Assembly (NCBI GenBank): GCA_050743075.1
Contig: JBOGDS010000033.1
Location: forward strand, 1-37,443
From: JBOGDS01 sp050743075
GTDB taxonomy: Bacteria; Actinomycetota; Actinomycetes; Jiangellales; Jiangellaceae
Length of the DNA: 37,443 bases
Direction: 5' to 3'
Of this stretch, positions 9,032 to 17,549 are shown one piece after another. Under the pieces are notes generated by a model that saw only the letters and a list, made by a program, of their open reading frames with translations, did not search any database and had not been told where the DNA came from. Made by a program: the position numbers and the translations under genes. Each line of letters opens with the position of its first letter. The first letter of the stretch is position 1.

Positions 9032-10093
9032 GTGACGACGACCGCCGGACCGCACGTGACGCGGACGACGCTGGCCGACGGCCGGGCGCTCCATTACTTC
9101 GACGACGGACCGGGCCGGACGCGTCGGACCACCGACGGCCGGGGCCTGCCTGCGCCGCCCGACCCAGCCGAGCTGCGTCACGATCCGCTGCACGACGACT
9201 GGGTCGTCGTGGCGGCGCACCGGCAGGGCCGCACGCACCTACCGTCGAGCACCGACTGCCCGCTCTGCCCCTCGGTCCCTGGCCGTCCGACGGAGGTTCC
9301 GGCCCGCGACTACGACGTCGTCGTCTTCGACAACCGGTTCCCGTCGCTTCCAGCCGCGGGACCCGGCGGTGACGCCGCCGGCACGTGCGAGGTGATCTGC
9401 TTCTCGGCTGACCACGAGACGACGTTCGCCGACCTGGACGACCGCAGGCTGGCGACCATCGGGCAGGCGTGGGTCGACCGCACGGTCGAGCTGTCCAGGC
9501 TGCCCGGGGTCGAGCAGGTGTTCTTGTTCGAGAACCGAGGCGACGAGATCGGCGCGACGCTCCGGCATCCGCACGGGCAGATCTACGCCTACCCGTTCGT
9601 GCCCGCGCGGATGCAGCGCGCGTTGTCGGTGGCCGCAACCCGTCGTGACGCCGGACTGACGTGCGCAGCGTGCGACCTCGTCGAGCGCGCCGGAACCGGC
9701 GAGCGGTTGGTCTGGTCGTCGGCGGAGTTCGTCGCCGTCGTTCCCGCTGCGGCACGGTGGCCGTACGAGGTGCAGATCTTCGCGCGGCGGCATGTTCCCG
9801 ACCTCGTGGAGCTGTCGGCCGACGAACTCGCGTCGATGACGGATGGCCTGCGCGACGTGCTGTCCCGCTTCGGCGGCCTGTTCGGGTCCCCGGTGCCGTA
9901 CGTGGCGGCGTGTCACCAGGCACCCGTCCGGCGGGACCGCGACCTGGCTCACCTGCGCTTCGAGGTGTTCACGCCGCGCCGCGAGAAGGGCAAGCTGAAG
10001 TACCTCGCCGCCAGCGAGAGTGCCGCCGGCGCCTGGATCAACGACGTCTCACCCGAGGAGGCGGCCGCCCGCCTCCGCGCCGTCTTGCCGTGA
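9032..10093 (+). CDS. galT: Galactose-1-phosphate uridylyltransferase
   Basis: A 353-aa Leloir-pathway enzyme exchanging UMP between UDP-glucose and galactose 1-phosphate. DPLHDDWVVVAAHRQGRTHLP and the zinc motif CPLC (76-79) lie in the N-terminal half. FENRGDEIGATLRHPHGQ gives the active-site His-Pro-His at 179-181. The frame is open much further upstream, overlapping purA. The GTG at 9032 is chosen because homology begins there and TACGTT (9020-9025) would give a leaderless start. No galE or galK is in view. A GC hairpin follows the stop. Confidence 0.93.
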   Translation: MTTTAGPHVTRTTLADGRALHYFDDGPGRTRRTTDGRGLPAPPDPAELRHDPLHDDWVVVAAHRQGRTHLPSSTDCPLCPSVPGRPTEVPARDYDVVVFDNRFPSLPAAGPGGDAAGTCEVICFSADHETTFADLDDRRLATIGQAWVDRTVELSRLPGVEQVFLFENRGDEIGATLRHPHGQIYAYPFVPARMQRALSVAATRRDAGLTCAACDLVERAGTGERLVWSSAEFVAVVPAAARWPYEVQIFARRHVPDLVELSADELASMTDGLRDVLSRFGGLFGSPVPYVAACHQAPVRRDRDLAHLRFEVFTPRREKGKLKYLAASESAAGAWINDVSPEEAAARLRAVLP

Positions 10094-10094
10094 G

Positions 10095-10118
10095 CCGCGC
10101 GTGCCATGAGTCGCGCGG
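10095..10118 (+). terminator. Short GC hairpin after galT
   Basis: CCGCGCG (10095-10101) and CGCGCGG (10112-10118) form a perfect 7-bp stem with a 10-nt loop just past the galT stop. The next gene is convergent, so the hairpin could serve as a terminator. Confidence 0.6.
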
Positions 10119-10160
10119 ATGAGGCCGAACCGACCTCGCGGAGAACCTGTTAGTAGCCCC

Positions 10161-10769
10161 TCACAGGCCGCGGCCGACCATGTCCAGCGTCCGCTCCAGC
10201 GCGGCGTCTCGGGCGTCGTCGGGCATGCCCGCCAACGGTCCGTCGAGGATGAGTCGGGCCAGCCCGTGCACTGCCGACCAGGCCGCGAACTCGGCGAGGG
10301 GCCGCCGCTCAGCGGGTAGGGAGCCCGTCGTCACCAGGTCGTCGAGACCCTGGATGAGCATGAGGAACGCGGCGTCGGTCTCACGCGGGGGATCAGGTTC
10401 GCGCTGCTCCTCGCCGAATGCCGTGCGGAACAGTCCCGGTTCGGCGAGCGCGACCCGCACGTAGGCGCGACCGATCGCGGAGAGCCGGCGGAGAGCATCC
10501 TGGGCCGCGTCTCCGGTCGGCTCCACGGTGGCCAGCTCTGCCCGCAGGCCGTCGGCCAGGGTGTCGAAGGCACACAGTCTGACCGCGCCCAACAGGTCGT
10601 CGGCGTTGGTGAAGTGCCGGTAGGCCGCGGTCGGCGTGACGCCCACCTCGCGGGCTGCGGCCCGAACGCCGACCGCCGTCGGACCGCCCGCCTCCGCCAG
10701 CTTCGCTCCAGCCGCGATCAGCGCATTGCGCAGGTCGCCGTGGTGGTACCGCTCGCGAGTCGCCGGCAT
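10161..10769 (-). CDS. TetR/AcrR-family transcriptional regulator (of the adjacent MMPL transporter)
   Basis: A 202-aa one-domain repressor. The N-terminal HTH (about residues 10-50) includes VRAAAREVGVTPTAAYRHF, and the C-terminal region resembles the TetR_C_33/WHG type ligand domain. The start is taken as the ATG at 10767-10769, since the upstream extension is not conserved-looking. It is divergent from a large RND/MMPL transporter. The 92-bp gap has paired CAAGTTTACA repeats, the classic layout of a repressor controlling itself and an exporter. The effector is unknown. Confidence 0.88.
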   Translation of the reverse strand: MPATRERYHHGDLRNALIAAGAKLAEAGGPTAVGVRAAAREVGVTPTAAYRHFTNADDLLGAVRLCAFDTLADGLRAELATVEPTGDAAQDALRRLSAIGRAYVRVALAEPGLFRTAFGEEQREPDPPRETDAAFLMLIQGLDDLVTTGSLPAERRPLAEFAAWSAVHGLARLILDGPLAGMPDDARDAALERTLDMVGRGL

Positions 10770-10787
10770 GGTGGTCACCGCCAGATG

Positions 10788-10842
10788 TTGACACCAGTGC
10801 ACATGAGTGGCAAGTTTACACACGTCAAGTTTACATGTGCCA
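10788..10842. promoter_or_regulatory. Candidate TetR operator: direct CAAGTTTACA repeats between tetR and the MMPL gene
   Basis: CAAGTTTACA occurs twice, 15 bp apart (10811-10820 and 10826-10835), flanked by TGGCA (10808-10812) and TGCCA (10838-10842) in inverted orientation. A TTGACA at 10788-10793 could be the -35 of the transporter promoter. The -10 is not clear. Confidence 0.5.
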
Positions 10843-10861
10843 ACTTCCGAGGGAGAACGTC

Positions 10862-13006
10862 ATGTTCGCGAATCTGGGGACTTTCGTGGTCCGCCACGCA
10901 CGTGTGGTGCTGGTCGCCTCGCTGGTCGCACTTGTCGGCCTGGCCGTGGTCGGTGTCGGAGCGTTCGGCCGGCTACAGACCGACGGGTTCGCGGACCCGG
11001 ATGCCGAGTCGAGCGCGGCGGGCCAGCGGCTTGCCGAGCAGTTCGGCGGCGACGCGGACTTCGTCTTCCTGGTCGACGCGGGCACGCGCGAGGTCGACGA
11101 CCCGCAGGTCGCCGCCGCTGGGGAGCAGCTCGCCAGCGAGCTGGCTGAAGACCCGGCGCTCTCGAACGTCGTCTCGTACTGGGAGACCGATGCTGCGTCG
11201 CTGAAGTCGCAGGACGGCACGCAAGCGATGATCGTCGCCAACCTCGCCGACGGCGACGTCGGGGACGTCGCCGAGCGATATGGCGGCGAACATGGCCCGC
11301 TGGACGTGACGGTGGGTGGCCCGGAGGTTGCGGGCGAGGACATCGGCAGTCAGGTCGGGAGGGACCTCGCCGTGGCGGAGAGCATCGCCGTGCCGCTGAT
11401 CCTGGTGCTCCTCGTCGTCGCGTTCGGGAGCGTGGTGGCGGCGCTGTTGCCGCTGGCGATAGGTGCGATCGCGATCATGGGGACGTTCGGCGAGCTGTTC
11501 GTGCTCGGCTCCGTCACCGACGTCTCGATCTACGCGATCAACCTGACGACGGCGCTGGGACTGGGCCTGGGGATCGACTATGCGCTGCTCATGGTCAGTA
11601 GGTACCGGGAGGAGCTGGGGCGCGGGCTGTCAGTGCCGGACGCCGTGGTGCGGACCGTCGAGACCGCGGGCCGCACGATCTTCTTCAGCGGCCTGGCCGT
11701 GGCGGCCGCGCTCGCGGCGCTGTTGCTGTTCCCGCTCTACTTCCTGCGCTCGTTCGGATACGCGGGCATCGGCGTGGTCGTCATCGCCGTCGCGAGTGCC
11801 CTGGTCGTGTTGCCGGCGCTGCTTGTCGTTCTGGGTACCCGCGTCAACGCCGGCAAGCTGCCCTGGTTGCGATCGGCGGCGCGTAGCGCCGAGGCGCCGT
11901 TCTGGGGTCGGCTCGCGGCCGGTGTCATGCGGCGCCCGCTCCTGGCCGCGGTGCCGGTGATCGTCCTGCTGGCTGCCGCCGCCGCGCCGCTGTTGCAGGT
12001 GACATTCGGGACGCCTGATGACCGGGTGCTGCCGACCAGCGCGTCGAGCCGGCAGGTGGGCGACGCGCTGCGCGATGGCTTCGCCACCAACGACACAGCC
12101 GCCATCGACGTCATCACGGTTGGAGCCGTCGACGCGGCGGGCGTCGCCGACCATGCCGCAGAGCTCTCGTCGCTACCTTCCGTCGACCGCGTCGACTCCA
12201 GCGCCGGCACGTTCGCCGGTGGGGAGCTGGCCGACGGTGCCGCCAGGACCGCGTTCAGCACGCCGGAGGCCGAGCGCCTGGCCGTCGTGACCGGCCTGGA
12301 CACCATGTCGGACGCCGCGCGGGACCTCGTTGACGCCGTGCGTGCGGTACCGCCTCCGGCAGGCGTCACCGCCCTGGTCGGCGGGACCACCGCGGAGTTG
12401 GTCGACAGCCTGGACGCCATCGGGGGTGTGCTGCCGCTCGCGGTCGGGCTGATTGCGCTGACGACCTTCGTCGTGCTCTTCCTGTTCACCGGCAGCGTGG
12501 TGCAGCCGTTGCGTGCCCTGGTGACCAACGCCCTCACACTCGGCGCCACCTTGGGCGTGATGGTGCTGATATTCCAGGAGGGATTCCTGTCGTCGGTGCT
12601 GGGGTTCACGCCGCAACCGTTGGACATGTCGATGCTCATGCTGCTGTTCTGCCTGGCCTTCGGCTTGTCGATGGACTACGAGGTCTTCGTCATGAGCAGG
12701 ATCAAGGAGCGCTACGCGGCCGGGATGAGCATCCAGGACGCGACCGTGCACGGCCTGGCGCACACCGGCCGCATCGTCAGCACTGCGGCCGCGCTGATCG
12801 CGGTGTCGTTCTTCGCGTTCGGCACCAGCCAGGTGAGCTTTCTGCAGCTGTTCGGCATCGGCAGCGGCCTGGCGATCCTGATCGACGCGACCCTGGTGCG
12901 CGGCATCCTCGTCCCCGCATCGATGCAGCTGTTCGGTCGCAGCTCCTGGTACGCGCCCGCTCCCCTGCGTCGGGTATATGCGAGGCTGGGCCTTGCCGAG
13001 ACCTGA
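10862..13006 (+). CDS. MMPL/RND-family membrane transporter
   Basis: A 714-aa inner-membrane protein with the two-fold MMPL arrangement. Each half has one transmembrane helix, an extracytoplasmic domain (about residues 40-170 and 390-530) and a cluster of five more helices, 12 in total. Visible family segments are LGLGIDYALLMVSRYREEL in the first half and FGLSMDYEVFVMSRIKE in the second, containing the conserved acidic proton-relay positions. Such proteins export lipids, drugs or pigments by proton motive force. The ATG at 10862 follows GGGAG. It is controlled by the divergent TetR; the substrate is unknown. Confidence 0.92.
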   Translation: MFANLGTFVVRHARVVLVASLVALVGLAVVGVGAFGRLQTDGFADPDAESSAAGQRLAEQFGGDADFVFLVDAGTREVDDPQVAAAGEQLASELAEDPALSNVVSYWETDAASLKSQDGTQAMIVANLADGDVGDVAERYGGEHGPLDVTVGGPEVAGEDIGSQVGRDLAVAESIAVPLILVLLVVAFGSVVAALLPLAIGAIAIMGTFGELFVLGSVTDVSIYAINLTTALGLGLGIDYALLMVSRYREELGRGLSVPDAVVRTVETAGRTIFFSGLAVAAALAALLLFPLYFLRSFGYAGIGVVVIAVASALVVLPALLVVLGTRVNAGKLPWLRSAARSAEAPFWGRLAAGVMRRPLLAAVPVIVLLAAAAAPLLQVTFGTPDDRVLPTSASSRQVGDALRDGFATNDTAAIDVITVGAVDAAGVADHAAELSSLPSVDRVDSSAGTFAGGELADGAARTAFSTPEAERLAVVTGLDTMSDAARDLVDAVRAVPPPAGVTALVGGTTAELVDSLDAIGGVLPLAVGLIALTTFVVLFLFTGSVVQPLRALVTNALTLGATLGVMVLIFQEGFLSSVLGFTPQPLDMSMLMLLFCLAFGLSMDYEVFVMSRIKERYAAGMSIQDATVHGLAHTGRIVSTAAALIAVSFFAFGTSQVSFLQLFGIGSGLAILIDATLVRGILVPASMQLFGRSSWYAPAPLRRVYARLGLAET

Positions 13007-13053
13007 CCCCCGCTCCCCACCCACGCATCCCAACCCTCCATCCCTCCATCCCT

Positions 13054-13108
13054 CCATGATCATGAAGGAAAGCAGGGCTATAGGCCGCCTGATCCTTCAT
13101 GATCATGG
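13054..13108. repeat. 16-bp-arm inverted repeat with GGGCTATAG loop (TGATCATG family)
   Basis: CCATGATCATGAAGGA (13054-13069) and TCCTTCATGATCATGG (13093-13108) are perfect complements. They enclose a 23-nt loop containing GGGCTATAG. It is preceded by a CCCTCCAT tandem run (about 13037-13055). It lies between two genes on the same strand and so could end the transporter transcript. It shares the ATGATCAT end with the repeats at 5006 and 26978. Confidence 0.75.
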
Positions 13109-13126
13109 GGAGGGAGAGGGGGAGGG

Positions 13127-13738
13127 GTGGGAGGGATGAGAGGGGGGAGCACGATCGAGGCCGTGCCGTTGCGCAACGAGTGGGTCGCGCTCGAGCCGCT
13201 GGCGCCGTCGCACGCCCCAGAGCTGGCGGCGGCCGTCGGTAACCCGGCGGAGCTGTTCCGATGGATGTCGATCTGGATGCCGGCGACCGACCTGTCGGGG
13301 ATGGTGGGCGTCGTCGCCGCGTTCGTCGAGGCCGCGCGTCGCGGCGAGCTCGCGCCGTGGGCGATCCGCCGGCGTCGTGACGGTGCGCTGGTCGGGTCGA
13401 CGTCCTACCTTGATATCGACGTGGCGAACCGGCACGTCGAGGTGGGAGCGACCTGGATCGGCGAAGCGTGGTGGCGCACCGAGGTCAACACCGCAACCAA
13501 GCTGCTGGTCCTCGGCCACGCCTTCGACACGCTCGGCATGGAACGGGTCGCGCTGAAGACGCACCATCTCAATGTGCGCTCACACGTGGCGATCGAGCGG
13601 CTGGGAGCGGTACGCGAAGGTGTGCTGCGCCACCACATGCTCCACCCGGACGGCAGATGGCGGGACACCGTGTACTACTCGATCCTTCGGGACGAGTGGC
13701 CTGCTGCGCGGAACCGGCTGCTCGACCGTCTCGGCTGA
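13127..13738 (+). CDS. GNAT-family N-acetyltransferase (RimJ/RimL type)
   Basis: A protein of about 200 aa with the RimJ/RimL-like acetyltransferase fold: LRNEWVALEPLAPSHAPEL at the N-terminus, the strand VEVGATWIGEAWW near the acetyl-CoA site and HLNVRSHVAIERLGAVREG, the family's typical C-terminal half. It transfers acetyl from acetyl-CoA to an amine; the substrate may be a protein N-terminus or a small molecule. The start is uncertain between the GTG at 13127 and the ATG at 13136. The 240 bp after it hold no intact gene, only a 37-residue open continuation (MPVPERVTIDVAALAAGH) that I cannot assign. Confidence 0.85.
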   Translation: MGGMRGGSTIEAVPLRNEWVALEPLAPSHAPELAAAVGNPAELFRWMSIWMPATDLSGMVGVVAAFVEAARRGELAPWAIRRRRDGALVGSTSYLDIDVANRHVEVGATWIGEAWWRTEVNTATKLLVLGHAFDTLGMERVALKTHHLNVRSHVAIERLGAVREGVLRHHMLHPDGRWRDTVYYSILRDEWPAARNRLLDRLG

Positions 13739-13978
13739 TGGGCTCGACATCCACGTTCGGGCGATCGACCTCAGAATCGACAAGCTCGGCATGCCAGTGC
13801 CCGAGCGTGTGACGATCGACGTCGCCGCACTCGCGGCCGGCCACGAGTAGCTCACTGCTGGGTCGACGACGCGCACCGACGGTGAGGCGATCCCGGCCAA
13901 CAGATCCTGACCGACGGCTTCAGCAGTGCCTGAGCCGGACAGCGCCTGCGTAGACGAGGATCAGTAGGCTCGTCGGCC

Positions 13979-15256
13979 GTGGAGATTCTCGTCCTCGGCG
14001 CCGGTGCGCGCGAGCATGCGCTGGTCCGCGGTCTCCGTCACGACGCCACCGTCAGCGAGGTTCATGCGGCGCCCGGCAACGCCGGTATCGAGGCCGACGC
14101 TTCGGCCGTCCACATGGTCGACCCGGCCAATCCACTGGCGGTCGCGGACCTGGCAACGCGGCTCGGCACCGACCTGGTGGTGGTCGGACCCGAGGGCCCG
14201 CTGGTCGCCGGTGTCGGCGATGCGGTGCGGGCGAGAGGCATCGCCTGCTTCGGCCCGTCCGCGCGGGCGGCCCGGCTGGAGGGATCCAAGGCGTTCGCCA
14301 AGGAGGTCATGGCTGCGGTCGGCGTACCGACGGCGATGGCGGTCGTCTGCGACAGCCAGGCCGAGGCCGAGGATGCCCTCGACCGGTTCGGCCCGCCGTA
14401 TGTCGTGAAGGACGACGGGCTCGCGGCGGGCAAGGGGGTCGTCGTCACATCCGACCGCGAAGCTGCGCTGGCGCACGCTGCGACGTGCGACCGGGTGGTG
14501 ATCGAGGAGTTCCTCGATGGCCCCGAGATCTCGCTGTTCTGCCTCACCGACGGCGAGAACATCGTTCCGCTGACACCGGCGCAAGACTTCAAGCGCGCCC
14601 ACGACGGCGACGCCGGACCCAACACCGGTGGCATGGGCGCCTATGCGCCCCTGCCGTGGGCTCCTGAGGACCTGGTCGACGACGTGGTGGAACGGGTCGT
14701 CCGTCCCACGGTCGACGAGATGCGCCGCCGCGGCACGCCGTACTCCGGCGTGCTCTATGCGGGGCTGGCGCTCACCTCCCGAGGCGTGCGTGTCGTGGAG
14801 TTCAACGCCCGTTTCGGCGATCCCGAGACCCAGGCCGTGCTGGCCCGGCTCGCGTCTCCGCTCGGTGGCCTGCTGGCGGCAGCCGCAGCCGGCGGCCTGC
14901 GCGACTTCCCGCCGCTGCGGTGGGACGGCGGTGCGTCCGTCACGGTGGTCGTGGCGGCCGCGGGCTATCCCTGGGCGCCGCGCACCGGCGACGCCGTCGA
15001 GGGGCTGCGCGATGCTGCGGCCGTCGACGGTGTCAACGTGCTGCATGCGGGTACCCGTCGGGACTCGTCGAGCGCCGTTGTCAGTAGCGGCGGCCGGGTG
15101 CTGTCGGTGACGGCCGTCGGCGCCGACCTGGCTCAGGCACGTTCGCGGGCGTATGACGCCGTCGGCCGCATCCGGCTGGACGGAAGCTACTACCGCACCG
15201 ACATCGCCGAGGCCGCCGTCCTCGGCCTGGTTGTTGTGCCCCTGCACGTGTCCTGA
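13979..15256 (+). CDS. purD: Phosphoribosylamine-glycine ligase (GAR synthetase)
   Basis: A 425-aa ATP-grasp enzyme for the second step of de novo purine synthesis. The N-terminal MEILVLGAGAREHAL, the ATP-grasp core VVKDDGLAAGKGV, VIEEFLDGPEIS, the TGGMGAYAP loop and VEFNARFGDPETQ are all present in order. The length is typical. The GTG start sits 8 bp after a TAGGCT -10 box (13965-13970), so the mRNA is probably leaderless. The stop codon lies in a small inverted repeat. It begins the pur cluster that continues with purB and purC-S-Q-L. Confidence 0.97.
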   Translation: MEILVLGAGAREHALVRGLRHDATVSEVHAAPGNAGIEADASAVHMVDPANPLAVADLATRLGTDLVVVGPEGPLVAGVGDAVRARGIACFGPSARAARLEGSKAFAKEVMAAVGVPTAMAVVCDSQAEAEDALDRFGPPYVVKDDGLAAGKGVVVTSDREAALAHAATCDRVVIEEFLDGPEISLFCLTDGENIVPLTPAQDFKRAHDGDAGPNTGGMGAYAPLPWAPEDLVDDVVERVVRPTVDEMRRRGTPYSGVLYAGLALTSRGVRVVEFNARFGDPETQAVLARLASPLGGLLAAAAAGGLRDFPPLRWDGGASVTVVVAAAGYPWAPRTGDAVEGLRDAAAVDGVNVLHAGTRRDSSSAVVSSGGRVLSVTAVGADLAQARSRAYDAVGRIRLDGSYYRTDIAEAAVLGLVVVPLHVS

Positions 15257-15279
15257 TCGTGGAACCGCTGATGATCAGG
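15252..15279 (+). terminator. Inverted repeat spanning the purD stop codon
   Basis: CCTGATC (15252-15258) and GATCAGG (15273-15279) flank a 14-nt loop. The TGA inside the left arm is the purD stop codon, the same stop-in-repeat arrangement as at 26978. Confidence 0.5.
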
Positions 15280-15441
15280 GTCAGGCGGACCTCGATGTCG
15301 AGATGTTCGCCAACCGGCGCGGAGGCTGGCCTTCGCGACCATCTCGAGATCGACGTGGGTCCCCCTGGGCCGGGAACGACCTGCCCGGCGTGACAACCTC
15401 TGCGGGGTCATCGCTCGTGAGGACTTCGTCTCCGGTTCGGC

Positions 15442-15642
15442 GTGCCTGGCGACGATGCAGTGGCCGGTTGGGGCGACCGTGACGAGGTGGTGCGGGCGCT
15501 CGGCGCGTCGGCGCCGGGCCAGTGTGCCGTCGTCGTGCCCTGGTACGCGGAGGACCAGGACGTCGAGACGACCTCTCACCTGCTCGGGATCTCCCCGGGA
15601 ACCGTGGAGAGGCAGGCTGCGCGGCTCGCTGCCCTGGCGGGC
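15442..15642 (+). pseudogene. Remnant of an ECF (SigE-family) sigma factor, region 4
   Basis: This frame reads DRDEVVRALGASAPGQCAVV, then VPWYAEDQDVETTSHLLGIS and PGTVERQAARLAALAG. It matches the region-4 consensus of SigE-family ECF sigma factors (LPPRQRAVVVLRYWEDL, then an HTH, then GTVKSQAARGLAAL). Conserved positions have decayed (RQRA to GQCA, LRY to PWY). There is no region 2 upstream, and the frame runs into unrelated sequence. It is a broken fragment, not an active sigma factor. Confidence 0.7.
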
Positions 15643-15649
15643 TGCCCTG

Positions 15650-15916
15650 TCGAAGACCGCCGTCGCGGCCGGTGTGGACGTCGAGCAAGGACGTCGCGAG
15701 ATCGACGTCGTCATTGAGTACAGCGGCGGGCGTCCCGTGGGGATCGAGATCAGGGCTGACGGCGCGCCGGAGGTCCGCTCCGCCCGGCATCTGCCGTGGC
15801 TGCGCGACGAAGTCGGTGATCGCTTCGTGGCCGGCATCGTGCTCCATACGGGTGGGTTCGCTGATGGCCTCGATGAGCGGACAGTCGCGGCACCGATCTG
15901 CTCCATCTGGGGATGG
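15650..15916 (+). pseudogene. Remnant of a DUF4143/AAA ATPase-family C-terminal domain
   Basis: In another frame than the sigma remnant, this reads REIDVVIEYSGGRPVGIEIR, later RHLPWLRDEVGDRFVAGIVL and HTGG. This is the nuclease-like C-terminal domain of DUF4143-containing ATPases (usual pattern EVDVVIE..G..VGIEVKA..). The conserved lysine of ExK is arginine here. The AAA domain and most of DUF4143 are missing. The frame ends at 16018, and the purB promoter lies within its tail. Confidence 0.7.
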
Positions 15917-15979
15917 GCGGATCGCGCCTGGCGTTCATCATTCGACGTCCGGGTCAGCAGCGGGCGCGCTCGGGCCGGG

Positions 15980-16008
15980 TTGGGCTGCGCGACCGCGTAC
16001 GTGACACT
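15980..16008 (+). promoter_or_regulatory. purB promoter (leaderless)
   Basis: TTGGGC (15980-15985), a 17-bp spacer and GACACT (16003-16008) lie 6 bp before the ATG at 16015. The transcript would begin at or next to the start codon. The promoter lies in the decayed end of the DUF4143 remnant. Confidence 0.55.
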
Positions 16009-16014
16009 GGGGGC

Positions 16015-17442
16015 ATGACCGCAGCGTCGATACCCGACGTCCTGGCCACGCGGTACGCGTCGGCGGCGATGGTCGGGATCTGGTCGGCCGAGCACAAGGT
16101 CGTGCTCGAACGACGGCTCTGGCTGGAGGTGCTGCGTGCGCAGGCCGACCTCGGTGCGGCTGTAGCCGACGGTGCCGTCGAGGCGTACGAGGCCGTCGTG
16201 GACGACGTCGACCTCGCCAGCATCGCGGAACGGGAGCGGGTCACCCGACACGACGTCAAGGCGCGGATCGAGGAGTTCAACGCGCTGGCGAGCTATCAGG
16301 ACGTGCACAAGGGCCTGACCAGCCGCGACCTCACCGAGAACGTCGAGCAGCTCCAGGTGCGGCGGTCCCTGGAGCTCGTGCGGGATCGATGCGTCGCGTC
16401 GCTCGTGCGGTTGGCGCGGCTGGCAACCGACCATGCCGACGTCGTCATGACCGGGCGTACGCACAACGTCGCAGCGCAGGCCACGACGCTGGGCAAGCGG
16501 TTCGCGTCGGCCGCGGAGGAACTTCTTGTCGCGTACGACCGCCTCGACGACCTCCTCACCCGGTACCCGCTGCGAGGTGTCAAGGGCCCGGTCGGCACCG
16601 GGCAGGACATGCTCGACCTGCTCGGCGGTGACGCCGAACGGCTGGCTGAGCTCGAGCGGCGGGTGGCCCGCCATCTCGGCTTCGACCGTGTCCTGAGCAG
16701 CGTCGGCCAGGTCTACCCGCGCTCGCTGGACCACGACGTTCTCTCGGCGCTGGTCCAGGTGGCCGCCGGCCCGTCGTCGCTGGCGACGACGATCCGGCTG
16801 ATGGCGGGGCACGAGCTGGCGACCGAGGGGTTCAAGCCCGGCCAGGTGGGGTCGTCGGCGATGCCGCACAAGATGAACACCCGCTCGTGCGAGAGGGTCA
16901 ACGGGCTGGCTGTCGTCCTGCGCGGGTACTCCGCGATGGCCGCCGAGCTGGCCGGCGCCCAGTGGAACGAGGGCGACGTCTCCTGCTCGGTCGTGCGACG
17001 GGTGGCGCTTCCGGGTGCGTTCTTCGCTGTCGACGGGCTGTTCGAGACGTTCCTGACGGTGCTCGACGAGTTCGGCGTGTACCCGGCGGTGATCTCCCGG
17101 GAGCTGGACCGGTACCTGCCTTTCCTGGCGACGACGAAGGTCCTGATGGCCGCGGTGAAGGCGGGCGTGGGCCGCGAGTCCGCCCACGAGGTGATCAAGA
17201 AGCACGCGGTCGACGTGGCCCTCGACCTACGTGCGGGTGCGGACCGCAACGACCTCCTCGACCGGCTGGCGGGCGACGCGCGGCTGCGGTTCGACCGGGC
17301 CAACCTCGACGACCTGGTCCAGTCGCCGCTGGAGTTCACCGGCGCGGCGGCCACCCAGGTCGCCGAGGTGGTCGGACGGATCGAGAAGCTCGCGGCCGAG
17401 CATCCCGACGCCGCCACGTACGGCCCCGCGCCGATCTTGTAG
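16015..17442 (+). CDS. purB: Adenylosuccinate lyase
   Basis: A 475-aa member of the fumarase/aspartase superfamily. It cleaves SAICAR in the IMP pathway and adenylosuccinate in AMP synthesis. The signature SSAMPHKMNTR (280-290) contains the mobile catalytic serine loop, and TGRTHNVAAQATTLGK (146-161) carries the catalytic histidine. KGLTSRDLTENVEQL is also typical. The length is normal. The frame is open upstream to 15913, but homology begins at MTAASIPDVLATRYAS, and a promoter sits right before it. Confidence 0.97.
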   Translation: MTAASIPDVLATRYASAAMVGIWSAEHKVVLERRLWLEVLRAQADLGAAVADGAVEAYEAVVDDVDLASIAERERVTRHDVKARIEEFNALASYQDVHKGLTSRDLTENVEQLQVRRSLELVRDRCVASLVRLARLATDHADVVMTGRTHNVAAQATTLGKRFASAAEELLVAYDRLDDLLTRYPLRGVKGPVGTGQDMLDLLGGDAERLAELERRVARHLGFDRVLSSVGQVYPRSLDHDVLSALVQVAAGPSSLATTIRLMAGHELATEGFKPGQVGSSAMPHKMNTRSCERVNGLAVVLRGYSAMAAELAGAQWNEGDVSCSVVRRVALPGAFFAVDGLFETFLTVLDEFGVYPAVISRELDRYLPFLATTKVLMAAVKAGVGRESAHEVIKKHAVDVALDLRAGADRNDLLDRLAGDARLRFDRANLDDLVQSPLEFTGAAATQVAEVVGRIEKLAAEHPDAATYGPAPIL

Positions 17443-17549
17443 CACGTTTCTCCACAGCTGGTCCCTTGCGCGTCGGCTCGTCCACAGCGGCGGCGACGGT
17501 GGTCGCGAAGGTCGGGATCACCCGGCACTCTGGGAGGCCGACGATGCCA

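Noticed and set aside
9032..10093. Complete galactose operon
   Set aside because: Only galT is present; the neighbouring genes do not include galE or galK.
13739..13853. Open continuation after the GNAT gene reading IDLRIDKLGMPVPERVTIDV
   Set aside because: It looks protein-like and could be a gene scrap, but there is no start, no context and no family match, so it is not listed as a gene.
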